Source: Lactarius indigo
Lineage: Eukaryota > Basidiomycota > Agaricomycetes > Russulales > Russulaceae
Assembly: GCA_025766275.1 (NCBI GenBank)
Contig: JAFKAC010000011.1
Coordinates: 1,240,001-1,304,000, forward strand
Reading direction: 5' to 3'
Length of the DNA stretch: 64,000 nucleotides
Shown: piece by piece, positions 9,863 through 21,152 of the stretch
Layout of the letters: every line of letters begins with the position of its first letter
How positions within the stretch are numbered: the first letter of the stretch is position 1
Made by a program: the position numbers and the translations under genes
Notes under the pieces: generated by a model
Seen by the model: the letters and a program-made list of their open reading frames with translations, nothing else
What the model was told of the DNA's origin: nothing
Database searches by the model: none

Positions 9863-10102
9863 AAGGCTGATTAGGCCTTCATGTTTTCTGTTTCATCAAG
9901 TATAAGTTTTTGCAACACATCTGTATATCGACTACGACGAATGGACAATAGATACTACAATGAGGACTTGTGATACCATGAATTAGAGAGTGGATGGAGA
10001 AAGGTGATACAAAGACTGCTAGCGACGCGCTCTCTTCCTAGAATACATATTGCTACCCCTATTGGGAACTTCAGGTTCTAGATACAACAAAGAAGTCATT
10101 AC

Positions 10103-12404
10103 TTACTGCGTTTGCTTGACCCGCTCTGTAGGCCGTGTTGAACGCCCTGAGCGCCGAGTCTCAGGCTGTGCATTTATGGTGGGGTTGCTGACTTTCTGAC
10201 GCTTGGGGGGACGAGTATCGGCAGCTGTGTCGGGAACTGGTCTATGAGTGGTAGATGCCTCGGCAGCTTGATCCGCCCTTGAGCTTCCTGTTGTAGAGTG
10301 GCGTTGTGTAATAATGCGAGGGCGAGGGCGAGTGTGAGGGGGTGCAGCGTTGGGTGGGTGCGGAGATGGATCTCGATCTCCCTGTCCCAGCTCCTCACAC
10401 ACCTCGGCACCATTTCCATGCCTTTGGCTGCTGGTGCTGTGGTGAGGGTGAGGCTTAAGGTGCGGAAAAAGATGGTAAGCATCTCCCATCAACACAAGGA
10501 GCTTACTTACATCGCTTGGACCCCCAGCGCTGTCTTCTTGGCCATTACCGTCAGCCCCCTCTTTGGTTAGAGCATTTCCATCTCCAGGGGTTTCTTCATC
10601 ATTTCCTTGTGCCTGACGCCCCCAGACATCTCTCATCTTGAAACGGAATGGGATCTCGCCGGCAGCTTGCCTTTGCGTCCAGTGTTTGAGCAATGCGTTG
10701 ACATCCTCTTGGCGAATGTGATGGTACTGAGTGAGCGTAACACCGGCCGGCAGGTACTTGGAAAGGATGAAGTCACCTGGGGTCTCTTTCAGTCTGGCCC
10801 ATGGGATTCTGCCCTTTCCCCCGCCCACGGCAATCTCTGATAAGTTCATAAGTGATAGGTCTACTACAAGCTGTAGCTCACTTACTGTACGTCTCGCCCA
10901 TGAACCTGCCGATGAGGTACTTCCTGTACATGAGACCCTCGCGTTCGATGGCTTCCCATCTCGGCAGCATGGGATACCCATTCTTGTCTATCACCAGCTT
11001 GATAATTGGCGTTGCATCCTTCCCTTTTCCCTCCTCTTCGCTGTCATCGCTAGCATGGACTCCTATAAAGGTGCCGCATTAGCACACTTCCCTTGAAGCA
11101 AAATAGACTCCCACCAAAGGACTCGGCAGTCCATCTTGAGAAGTCCTCGACCATTGGGTCCCTCTGCCAGTCTTTGTGTCGCGATTTGAAGGACGTTCCA
11201 CCCAATTCGTTATTGATGTCATGGCTAGGTAATAGGTCGCTAGATTGTAAGTAGATAGAATTTGATACTCACAACATGATCGCCGGTTCGCCATCACTGT
11301 CGCAGTAGCCTGCTAATATGGCAACCCGTACACCATATTGGCGGTACATGGACTCAGAAAAATCTCGCATGGTGTTGATACCATGTTTCCCAAACATCCT
11401 TGATAGGACTTAGTTACTTCCCACACGATAGAGTGCTTGGCATGCACGTACCGCTGCTGCTGCCGAGGGGGAGCCTGTTGCTCTGTCCATTTCTTCACCT
11501 CCGCTCTGTACTTCACCCGTGTATGTTCATCTAATCTCTGGCTGATCACCTTGATGGACTTTTTGTAGCAACCAAGGTAGGCTGCTGATCCCCGCTTCGA
11601 CCCAGACATTTCGAGAGCCATCTTGTCAAGTTCCTTTCGGTGAACATCAACCAAAATGTCGTGATATGTCCATTTTCTGTGACGAAACTGGCATTGTCTT
11701 CACTCCTGTCGGCACCTGTTATAAAGGAATCGGCGTACAAACTACGAAATATGAGAGCGGTGCAACATTGTTGAGGCTAAAGCAAACGTACCATTTCTAC
11801 GCCATCTCTATTGAAGCCCACGCCTTGTCGCCAACTTTTCTTGATGCTGTCAACGGAAACTTGGATGATTTTGGACCGAGAATCTGGGTCGGCAGCTCGG
11901 AATGCAGCAACGTGCCTCTGCAATATGTCGGTTTGTTCATCTGTTAGTTCAATACTCTGGCTTGAGTGTGAAGCAATGTCAATGGAGGGCGTCTGTGTAA
12001 ACAACAAGTGTACCCACCTCGCTTGACCCATACTATCACTTTCTTTGTTTCCGGGAGCTACACCCTCTTGAGTGACCATGTCTAGATCGCCAGGTGCGAT
12101 CGAATCCCTGTCCAAGGTCACATTTTAGCAGTCATACATTAGACCAGAATACACACCTCTCATTTTCTGTGCTACCTCCCTCCTCATCATCGGTAGGAAC
12201 GCCCCTTCGAGCGATGACATGTAAATCACCAGAGATGATTGACACCCTATCGAAAGATAAATCTGAGCAGTTAGACTGCAGGCAAAAATTGTAGTCGCTG
12301 TCATCAGGGTCTTCAGAGTCTGAAGACTCAATGCCTGGCCCTTTGCGCTCAACCTCTTTGGTAGGCTTGGTAGGCTTTTTCATTTGTTTGCTGGTGTTCG
12401 GCAT
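10103..12404 (-). CDS. Hypothetical 627-residue protein, ten exons
   Basis: Minus-strand exons in my reading: 12404-12157, 12107-12014, 11992-11792, 11741-11716, 11676-11452, 11398-11273, 11224-11115, 11062-10886, 10836-10511, 10453-10103. All junctions keep one open frame; introns are about 40-57 nt, and one exon is only 26 nt. The N-terminus is Lys/Ser/Asp-rich. The middle (exons 3-8) is a compact charged region with several Trp and Cys. The C-terminal exon is low complexity, ending in a basic RRSGRS-type tail with a KRQK stretch, suggesting nuclear location. I do not recognise a domain. It is divergently transcribed from the TET/JBP gene across a 184-bp promoter. Confidence 0.7.
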
Positions 12405-12588
12405 CGGGAAGGTAGGTTTTTCAAGAGGGATAGACTTAAGGTCTAAAGGTTCGGCAGCTTTAAGGCATTATATCACGTACCAACTTGTGCTCGGCAGCGT
12501 GGGATTGTTTATCGGGAGCTCAACTCCCACGGAATCCGCATGTATCGGCAGCTAATCATCTTCATTCAAGTCCCTTGACGCTGAGGAA
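12405..12588. promoter_or_regulatory. Bidirectional promoter with three TCGGCAGC copies
   Basis: The 184 bp between the starts of the minus hypothetical gene (12404) and the plus TET/JBP gene (12589) hold TCGGCAGC at 12451-12458, 12491-12498 and 12545-12552, at near-regular spacing of 40 and 54 bp. Confidence 0.6.
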
Positions 12589-13883
12589 ATGCAGGCTTTC
12601 CAGCTCCCTCAGACGTGCACACTCTCCCCCCTGAGTCTGTCCCATCTCTGTGCCGAATACCTCCGTGCTCAGTTCCAATACAAGTTAAACCAGCGCTCCT
12701 CTCAGCCAATCAGCGTTGCTAAGGCACCACGAGCTCCCTTGATGCTGCCGGTGCCTCTAATTTCAGAGCTGGATCGAATTGCACTCACTCTGGTGGATGC
12801 ATTCATGAACCGTGGTTAGTGACACAGACTGGGCACTCAGACATATATCCTGAGACAATCCAAGCAGTGCAGATAAACTGGGATATTACACGTTATGCAG
12901 ATAAGCTCCCAATGAAGCCAAACAATCCAGGAACCCAGGTGTCCAAGCAGAAAGAGGCCAGCCTGAAGAGGCAATATCCTCCGCTGGAGGGTACGGCAGC
13001 TGCCCTTACCATTTCAAGGCCCTGCATTGTCATTGACAACCAAGGAATGATATTGGCATGGCATCTTCCTGGAATCTTGAATGATTCTCGGCAGGTAAGT
13101 TTACTCACCTTGTCCGATCACCGCATCAAATATAATGTATTTTAGGGTGAAATGATGGCAGCAACAGAGAAGCTACATTTTTTGTTGAGCAAGCGTCAAA
13201 GTAGCACATCTTGGCGTGTTGATCCAGAAATATTTCCTTCAGGGCTAGAGGGCCTTCAGGGGGTGATCAACATATCACCTGCATGGTTCCAACAAGGACA
13301 TGAGGTGAATTTTCTCTACCAGTAATGTTTTATCATTCAGCAGCTGATTTCAATTGAGATGGTACAACCACACCCCCAGGTCGGTGCGGCTTTGAGAAAG
13401 CCAGCTGTCTTGGACTGGCTAGATTGCATCACTCAATCCAATTCAATATTGAGTGCAATCCTGGCTGTCATTCATCCGGAGCTTTATAATGCCGGTCAGG
13501 ATACCTTCAAACGGCTAAGAGAATGTGCCGAGATCCAGCCACAGGATGTCCTCCGTCAATGGACATCCGTTTTCAACGGCGTCTCTGTCATTTGTAATCG
13601 CCTCACGCCGCCACATCGGGACGGAAATTCCAGGAAACAATGGTATGATTTGCTGGCGTCTGTTGGGCGCTACCGAAATTGCAATTTGAGGCTGCCGGGA
13701 ATTGGACTCTCGCTGGAGTATGGTCCTGGTTCAGTAGTTGGCCTGTTAGGGGGGACGCTGGAGCATGAAGTGCACAATTTTGAAGGAGAAAGAGTATGCT
13801 ACGCATACTTCATGAGGGATAGAGTACATGAGTGGGCAGGGGTTCCAGGGAATTCTTGGATGAACATAGCCCACTATCAGTAA
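12589..13883 (+). CDS. TET/JBP-family 2-oxoglutarate/Fe(II) dioxygenase (putative 5-methylcytosine oxidase)
   Basis: Four exons in my reading: 12589-12814, 12841-13094, 13146-13304, 13341-13883; 393 residues. The last exon has the double-stranded beta-helix signature of the fungal TET/JBP family: iron ligands HRD (His305, Asp307) in PPHRDG, a QWYDLL strand, LPGIGLSLEYGPG, the third ligand His355 in LEHEV, and the 2-oxoglutarate-binding Arg364 in GERVCYAYFMRD. All ligands are present, so the enzyme may be active. Family members oxidise 5-methylcytosine (or thymine in JBP). TET/JBP genes are known to be expanded in mushrooms and linked to KDZ transposons, as here, where a KDZ transposase gene follows 1.3 kb downstream on the same strand. 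The first intron is only 26 nt, so exon 1 is less certain. Confidence 0.85.
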
Positions 13884-15145
13884 CATAGCGACTGTCAAAG
13901 CTTTCTCCTATATATCTTTTCTTGACTTAGCAAGGCCAGAATTCGATACCACTAGCAATGGGAATCAGTGTAATAGGGCATGGCTATTATGGTATATCTA
14001 TGATTTCGGCAGCTCACTGTTGGTGCAAGGTTTCACAAATACAAAGAAATATTGTTATTTTTGCAGCAGCTCACCAAACGTCTTGAACAGAAATGGTGAT
14101 CCATAGTAAATTACAATCCCTCTCTATGAAAAATCTCTCTCAGCTCCCTCTCCTGAGCTGCCAGACAACACTCTATTTGGGGCATTACCAATGACATCTC
14201 ATTCATTGGCTAGCTACTAACATCAGACCTGGGTGATGCTATGATATAGGGAAGATGTAGTTTCTGGATCTTCCTCCTTAACAGATACCCTTATCGCTGC
14301 AGGATCTGAGCTCTACACTGCTAGGAAACTACATCAGCATATTTGGGCATACCCCCCATGGCGGATCCATGGCTTCGGTAGCTCATTTGTTAGTACGATA
14401 TTTTGCAGATACAACATTATATTGTTTTTCGGTAGATCAGTAAATGTCTCTGGAGCGATAATTCCTGGTAATTGTCCCTCAGCCAAGTCAAACTGTTTGC
14501 CATCTTAATGGGGTGTACTCATGTCACACTCCTAGAGACCATACTATCGAGCCTTGTCTCAATCACAAGAGAAATATCTTGTTTTTTGTCAAGACAGACG
14601 GCATCTGTGTTATCTCTGTGTTATATTGCCGAGGCTGCCGAGATGGTAATATGGTCTAGTACACTTTCGGTAGCTACCAATCAACCAAATGGTAGAAACC
14701 CTAAAATAATGACAGACACCGCTGCCAGGTACCTTGAGAAGGCACACTTTTGCATAAACAGAACTGTTGACCCCAAATTTGTGCTTCACAGTTGAGGATG
14801 AACGAAGCAACATGCTATCAAAGGGTATCTCATGTCATATACAATAGATAAAATATGTGCTACATGAGAGAACAGCCTGAAGTGGTTTAAGTAGTTGCCG
14901 ATAGTAGTGTAAGTGACCACAGGTCCAGTCCAGTCCAGTTTAACAGCACAAAGTGGTTTGATTGGCTGCCAAACCTGGTTTATCTAAGCTACCGACAGTA
15001 GTGTGAGTGACCACAGGTCAAGTCCGGACCGCAAAATCCACAGACGCAATACCCAGCCAGCCAAAGCTGCCGACAGGTTAATTGGAGGCGCTGCTTCTTC
15101 AGGGACATATACTGCAACACACGACACATCCATTCTTAGTTTCCC
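13884..15145. other. Intergenic 1.26 kb between TET/JBP and KDZ genes, diverged repeats
   Basis: No convincing gene. Two diverged blocks resemble each other: 14005-14090 and 14372-14440 (TTCGGCAGCTCA.. and TTCGGTAGCTCA.., each followed by an AT-rich stretch with GCAGATAC-like words). A second direct repeat contains AGTGACCACAGGTC (about 14895-14937 and 14986-15028). TCGGCAGC or its complement occurs at 14006, 14634 and 15066. Confidence 0.5.
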
Positions 15146-18100
15146 ATGGCACACAAGGGTGTGAAGGCATCCAAATTCCTCCACAGAAAGTCTAAGGCTA
15201 AGGTGATTGAGTGGGTGTCCCGAGAAGGCTCCCGAGGAACCAGAAATATCCCGGTAGAAGTAGGCACCTCAACAAATCTGCCGACACCAAGACAAGATGC
15301 TGGCAGAATGGAGATAGACAACCATGGGGCAATATTGGATGAAACCGACCCTGCGTCCATGGATGTTGATGAGACAATCTGGATAGAGGAGCCATTCATA
15401 CCTGAACAGACGAGAGTGGGTTTGCATCCATGCCCTTCTCCAATAGTATTTTACATGTTCTCCCAGTCCCAGCACATATACATGGAAGAATTTATTCCTA
15501 GGATTGGCCCCTACTTGCGTTGCCTCCTCAACTCTGAGGGTGTCCCAGCTATGACAATGTGCCAGGGCTGCATGTCTGCCCCATTTGAGTGGAGATGTAC
15601 CGACTGCTTCCCTGCTCTGGTGCTCTGCAAGGAGTGCTGCCGAAAATCACATAACCGGCTTCCGTTCCACAGGGTTCAGAAGTGGACAGGGAAATACTTC
15701 ATGCCGTCGTGGTTGCGGGAGGTTGGGATATGCTTGCGTCTTGGGCACTCTGGGGATTTGTGCCCAATTCAAAGTGTGCGTTGCCAACCCTTTTATTTTT
15801 TAAATCTCATTCCAAAAAATACAGTCACAGAGGTGCTATGATGCCGACGAAGACTGCCAGGTCGGTAGCCACAGAGAGTATCATGCAGCTGCCGACCTTG
15901 GCTTCGACAGTCCAAAACCTGGGCGTCATGATAAAGAGGGAAATCAAATAATAACTGTCATTGATAGGTCTGGAATCCACGAGATTGGCGTCAGCTGGTG
16001 CTTCTGCCCTGAAGCTCCCGAGCACGACATGCAGTTGATGATGGCAGGGCTCTTTCCAGCCACATTTCGCAACCCAAAGACAGCATTTACCTTCCGGGTG
16101 CTAGAAGACTTCCATTTGGACAATCTTGAATGCAAGACGACTCCAAGCCAATTTTTCAGTCGCCTAAGGAGACTCACAAATGATGAGTTTCCAAATTCAG
16201 TGCCGGTAAGAGAACTTAGCACATCTGCCGATAGCAGACTAATCGGCAGCTTTAGGACCGATATCGGGAGCTGCTGAGGGTCTCCCGGCAGTGGAGAGTA
16301 CTCATTTCCCGGAAGAGATTCGGTTTCGGGTATGGGGAGAATGAAGAACAGAAGCCGGGATCAACAGCTATATTCTGTGCTTTGTGTGCACAACCTGGAA
16401 TCAACCTCCCCGAGGATTGGAGAGAGTTTGAAAATAGGTGTGTCAATAGTCTTCGGTACCTAGTAACTGCCGACATATTACTTTAGCAAAACCCTTTTCA
16501 TGCGGGGCTTCATGATGGATGGGAACTTCCAGGCAGAGCACATGAAGATGAGGAATCCCGAGAATGACATTCCACTCTCTGAAGGTACAGGATTCATGGT
16601 CAGTCAAAAGTCATATGAATTGCACCTGAAATCGGCAGTTGAGAGGCGGCAGGTAAGCACTATCTCTGGTATTTCGGCAGGGGAGGGTTGACACTTGAGC
16701 AGAGATCGACATGCCATGACCACCGTGCAGTAAATAATGTAAACAAGCACGGCGGACACCTTGAATCGACTGGAATTGGTGCCACTGCGTGCATTCATGG
16801 GGCTTTTGTGCCCAATTCTGTTGTTGACTTTCAAAAGGGAGAAGCGTGAGTTCTTATATCTATCTGCATACAATGAGTGAAAATCAACCCTCCAAAAGCC
16901 AGAAGAATATGGACTATTCCATATTCAAGGCCCTAAACTTCAATATGGAGGGGATAGAGGCCGCCCTCATCTGCTATGATGTCATGTGTCAATGGAGTGT
17001 TCATATGAAGGAGAGGGTTATCGGCAGCAACTATCTCAAACTTCCTGACGGCCTGGAGCTCAGGTTGGGCATTGGTCTTTTTCATATCCATGGGCATCAA
17101 GATACCTGCCTAGCTAGGTATTCGCCCAGCTTCATCAAAGGAGGCCGACAAATAGATGGCGAGACCATCGAAACACTTTGGGCTCCACTCAATGAGATCT
17201 CCAGAAGTACGAGGGGGATGTCAACATCGCATCGCAGGGAGGTCATAGATGACCATATGAATGACTCAAATTGGAAGAAGCTTATTGACCTAGGCAAGTT
17301 CCCTCCTACAGATACCACATCAGTGCTTACGTGGGTTGGGTAGTCAATGCTGTGTCTAGACGCTACCGAAAGGCACTTTCGGGAGCCACAATCAGCACGG
17401 CAGCATTTGAGTCCATAAATGTATCGGCAAGTACGGAGAGTGTTGAGGCTTGGAGCGCTGAAGAGGAGTATGCACAAAGGGAGCGAGGTCATGACGTCAA
17501 AGTCATGGACATCTATGACATCAAGAGGAAACAATGTGGGTACAATTACTCTATGATATGTTTGCCTGACATCAGGTTTCAGTCCCATCGCGTGCAGAGA
17601 TACTTCTTGAATTGACACAGAAGGAGACTGAGGGCTCTAGCCATAAGGGACATGCTGTATGGCTTAGCAGTGGATTGAAGATTCAGGAGTCACAGTAGGA
17701 TTCTCGGCACCTTCTCCAGTGAGACATCTGATCGTGATTTCACAAAAAACATAGGTTATCCCTTCAAGCACTGGTGAGGAAGATTGGATCCCATCCAACA
17801 CCAGATCAACAGAGGGATATTACCTTGAAGCGTGCCCGACTCCAAGAAAGAGTTGACGCATTCCAAAAGCAGGCAGCTAACATTCTTCAAGACCCCCACG
17901 ACAGCGGAGATGACTACTGGGACAATGCCCCAAGAAGAGAAACCTATATTGGTGTAGAATTTGATGGCACTGATGAAGGAGAAGACGATGAGGATTGCAC
18001 TTCATCTGCCGAAGAACATGATCAAATGGAGTTTCCAGGAAATTGCTCTACCAATGGCAGTGTGGATGCAGAGTATATCTCGTTGCATCTTCCTTCACAT

Positions 18101-18889
18101 CTTGGACGTGACTGGTGTGATGGAAATTCTGCCGAAGCCCTGGCGAAGGCAGAAATACATCTACGGGAGGGACAACTGAACGATTCCCTACATCACATTC
18201 GCATCTCCCTAGGCCACAAATCTTATCTGTTCAGACAGGATGTTCGTCCGGCACGTACACAAAGACTCAAAACACGCGCTTGGGCAGAAGTACATGCTGC
18301 CGAGTCAACAGTTCAGCATCATGCCCAGGTGTATATTCGTGCCCGGCAGGCAATGGTAAACCTTGGAGCCGGCACCTCTCTCCTTGATCGATACAAAGTC
18401 TTGAGGCGCCAGGACTTGAGTGTCAAGACAAGTGTAATTGCCCCTCATGTACGTGGCCAGCGGAATAAATCATTGCCCTGGTTTTGGACAATGGACATTC
18501 AGAGAGATGCCGACATTGGGGAATGGATGGAAGACTGTGCGTAGCTCTCTGTTCACACACACTCAAACAATATAACGCTCTATACAGTCTACCGAGTACA
18601 TTGGCTTCGGGCAAAAGCTCAAAATATGCGATGGATAGAAGAACTTCAGTGTCTTCAAGTTGAGATGGAGTCCGCTGTCAGGTTTTTTAGGCATCAAGAG
18701 CAATTTTGGCAAGCAAAGCAGGAGCTCCTTGAGCCCCAGTCACAGTCAGGGCATGCTGCGTGGGCAGCCAAACAGAGTGCAATGTGGTGCTCGATGGCTA
18801 TTCAGGCAGAGTCCAGGTTTACTGCTTTACTCAGGAGTAATCCGCCTCCTGAGTTTGCTAAAGTTCCACGGCTGCAACCAAGTAGATGA
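15146..18889 (+). CDS. KDZ-family transposase with CxC2-like cysteine cluster
   Basis: Ten exons in my reading (15146-15775, 15825-16205, 16256-16437, 16487-16652, 16703-16845, 16878-17293, 17344-17535, 17583-17694, 17755-18536, 18588-18889) joined in one frame to 1101 residues, a full-length KDZ protein. N-terminal region has a CxC2-like zinc cluster (CQGC..CTDC..CKECC, about 137-170) continued by the VSWCFCPEAPEHD / FPATFRNPKTAF block. The RNase H-like core has Asp409 (MDGNF), Asp535 (YDVMCQW), the FHIHGHQDTC motif and Glu599 (DGExxExLW). A conserved C-terminal helical region follows. Intron 6 has a GC donor (gcaagt), and intron 5 is short (32 nt). Catalyses cut-and-paste movement of Kyakuja-Dileera-Zisupton elements. 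No frameshift or stop seen, so possibly active. Confidence 0.9.
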
Positions 18890-19387
18890 GTTTAATAACT
18901 TTCGCATAGCGCTGCCGATTAGCTATCGGTAGTCAGTGGGAGCTTAAAACTACAATTCCTTTAGAAATAAATCTGTTTCATTCCCTCATTTACAATTAGG
19001 CCTGCTATATAGTCTCCAACGGAAAGTCAGAGTTATCTCTATAAAGGGAAACAGATTGGATGTTTTGCTTCACTGCAGCTAGCCATGAGTCACCGGTAGG
19101 TGTTTGTGGCTTGGGCTGCCGGTGGAGGGTCTCTGCTAACGACATTCTATTAGCACATAGCTGGCGGGAGGGCTGCCGATATATGGGCTTGTGACAGGCA
19201 TGTGCCACAGGCATTTCCTCACACAAGCAACAGAAACTTCAAATGGAGATGTCTCGGAGTCATGTGCATGATGCAGCATGGGCGTATGCTCACTTAAGAT
19301 CATCAGCACTCATCGGCAGCTCCCGAAGGCAGCTTCTTAAGCATAGAGATTCCATTCCATTTGCGCATCAATTCACATCCGCATACC
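18890..19387. other. Intergenic 0.5 kb after the KDZ gene
   Basis: No gene seen. Contains an imperfect inverted pair of the motif (GCTGCCGATTAGCTATCGGTAG, 18911 onward), plus GCTGCCGA at 19172 and TCGGCAGC at 19313-19320 just before the next gene. Confidence 0.4.
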
Positions 19388-20065
19388 ATGTCCACTGAAA
19401 TCGGCACCTCCATACTAGATGCTGCACTCGCCTACATTGGCCAGAGAATATCCATTATCCTTCTCAAACCTGCCGATATTGACAAAAACTATATCGGCAG
19501 CTTACACAAGGAAGTGGTAAGCATTACTCAATGTGCTAGGAATATCTTTTCACCAGAAATTGGACTTAGCTTGCTGCTGTATGGATTATTGGCCTTCTGT
19601 CGTCTAGCGGCAGCTCCCCTCAAGTGCCAGAGTCGGTCAGGATTGCCTTTCGTGGGTTTTCAGACATTAGGAACCCAGGGTCCTATATGGCTCCCGAAGC
19701 AAACCAGCAGCTAGAGGGAATGTTCCAGGCAGCTGGCATTCCTCAATTAAATTTTACAGAGTGGTGGAAATTTGAAGGGGAGACAATGAAAGAACCATTC
19801 AATGTCCGTGAGGAGGTAGTAGTGGGGTTGCTGCGTGCTCTAGAGATGGTATGTACCTCGTTTCATTTACTGATCCTCAAATTAACCAGTGCTGTAGCAG
19901 GAAGCTAGCACGCAACTTCGCGCTAGAATAGTAGGGAAATTCAAAGAAGCACAGGAACTGGTCAAGGAAATTGAGAACCAGGTTAATTCCCTTTACGATA
20001 CGATCTCCAATGGTTTTGAGAGTCTTGAGGGAGAGGCCTCTCGTTTGGAAGAAAACATGGGTTAA
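19388..20065 (+). CDS. Small hypothetical protein with C-terminal coiled coil
   Basis: ATG at 19388 opens a 43-codon exon ending at a GTAAGC donor. Further coding segments follow: one from about 19624 (PESVRIAFRGFSDIRN...) to a GTATGT donor near 19851, and a last exon of about 55 codons ending TAA at 20065, rich in Glu/Lys with heptad spacing (coiled coil). I could not find one acceptor that joins exons 1 and 2 in phase, so the model is incomplete or the gene carries a frameshift. No family recognised. Confidence 0.45.
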
Positions 20066-20100
20066 TGAGAATTATATTTCTATGTCTTCGTGAAAATCAA

Positions 20101-20478
20101 CTACAGTTTTCCATCCCCCCCTGCTAAGACATCTACCAAAACCATCTCATTTTCCAAATCACTCAAAAGGTCTTCCAATTTTTCTTTCCTTATCACCTTC
20201 CACTTTTTCAGGAAGCCAGCATTAGATCTGGCTTTTGAAAGCCATTCCGCAGAAACACCCTTTGGAGGGTCCTGTGTTGTGTTAGCTTCGGCAGATCAGA
20301 TGACATTCCAAATCACCTTATCTATGAGCTTTTGAATCACAGGTTGTAAGAGCACCACATTTTTTGGGACCTCACTAAAACCTCCGTTGGAGGGCCCTGT
20401 CATTTCCCTCTGATGTCGACCTGCATCAGAATCTGTTTCACTGAGGAATGAAACACCCTTCCAGAATTCAGAGCACAT
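20101..20478 (-). CDS. Short minus-strand open segments, hypothetical (fragment?)
   Basis: Two adjoining minus-strand segments: a 60-codon frame from 20478 (MCSEFWKGVSFLS...) and, past a possible splice near 20290, a Lys/Glu-rich segment ending in TAG near 20101. The join is inferred. Both have protein-like composition (FLKKWKVIRKEKLEDLL). Could be a small gene or a relic; no homology recognised. Confidence 0.3.
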
Positions 20479-20631
20479 CTACAGGCATTGGTTTAGTGCC
20501 CTGGTTAGGCATTAGTTTGATCCACACACTGCCTCCTTAAAGTTGTTCTCCTCTAACTCAGAGACATGCTTTTGTATCTCTGAATCGTTTCCCTGCATGG
20601 TAGATGGAAGCATGTTTCAGCGACACAATCA

Positions 20632-21060
20632 GGTGCTGCCGATAAGCTCGCAGTGACCCAATAAGTTTCTGCCGATAAACTTACAATGGCCCAATCAGGT
20701 GCCGCCGATAAGCTCGCGGTGGCCTATCAGTTGCTGCCCATAAACCTGTTGCTGCTGATCAAGTTGCAGTGGCCCAATCAAGTGCTACCGATAAAATTAC
20801 AATGGCCCAATCAGGTGCTGCTGATAAACTTGCACCAGCCTAATTAGGTGATGCCGATAAACTTTGCGGTAGCCCAATAGCCCAATCAGGTGCCGCCGAT
20901 AAGCTCACGGCAGCCTAATCAGATAATGGCCATAAGCTTGCCATGGCCCAATCAGCAACTTTTGATATATTTGGAATGGTCCAGTCAGGTGCTACCGATA
21001 AGCTTGTAGCAGCCTACCCGGTGATGCAATAAACTCATAGCTGCCCAATCAGACGCTGCT
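20632..21060 (-). repeat. Tandem array 1: about 12 diverged 33-bp units
   Basis: Plus-strand unit approximately GTGCTGCCGATAAACTTGC then AGTGGCCCAATCAG, repeated with substitutions. Read on the minus strand the unit is ATTGGGCCACTGC..ATCGGCAG, which matches the sub-unit of array 2 (plus strand). The arrays therefore carry one unit in opposite orientation. Confidence 0.85.
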
Positions 21061-21152
21061 AGGAGAAATGCTGTGATGGCCTGTATTATATACCCACACT
21101 AGCTGCCGACAGAACCCGAACGCTCTGATAGGACAGTTGACAATATATCTGC

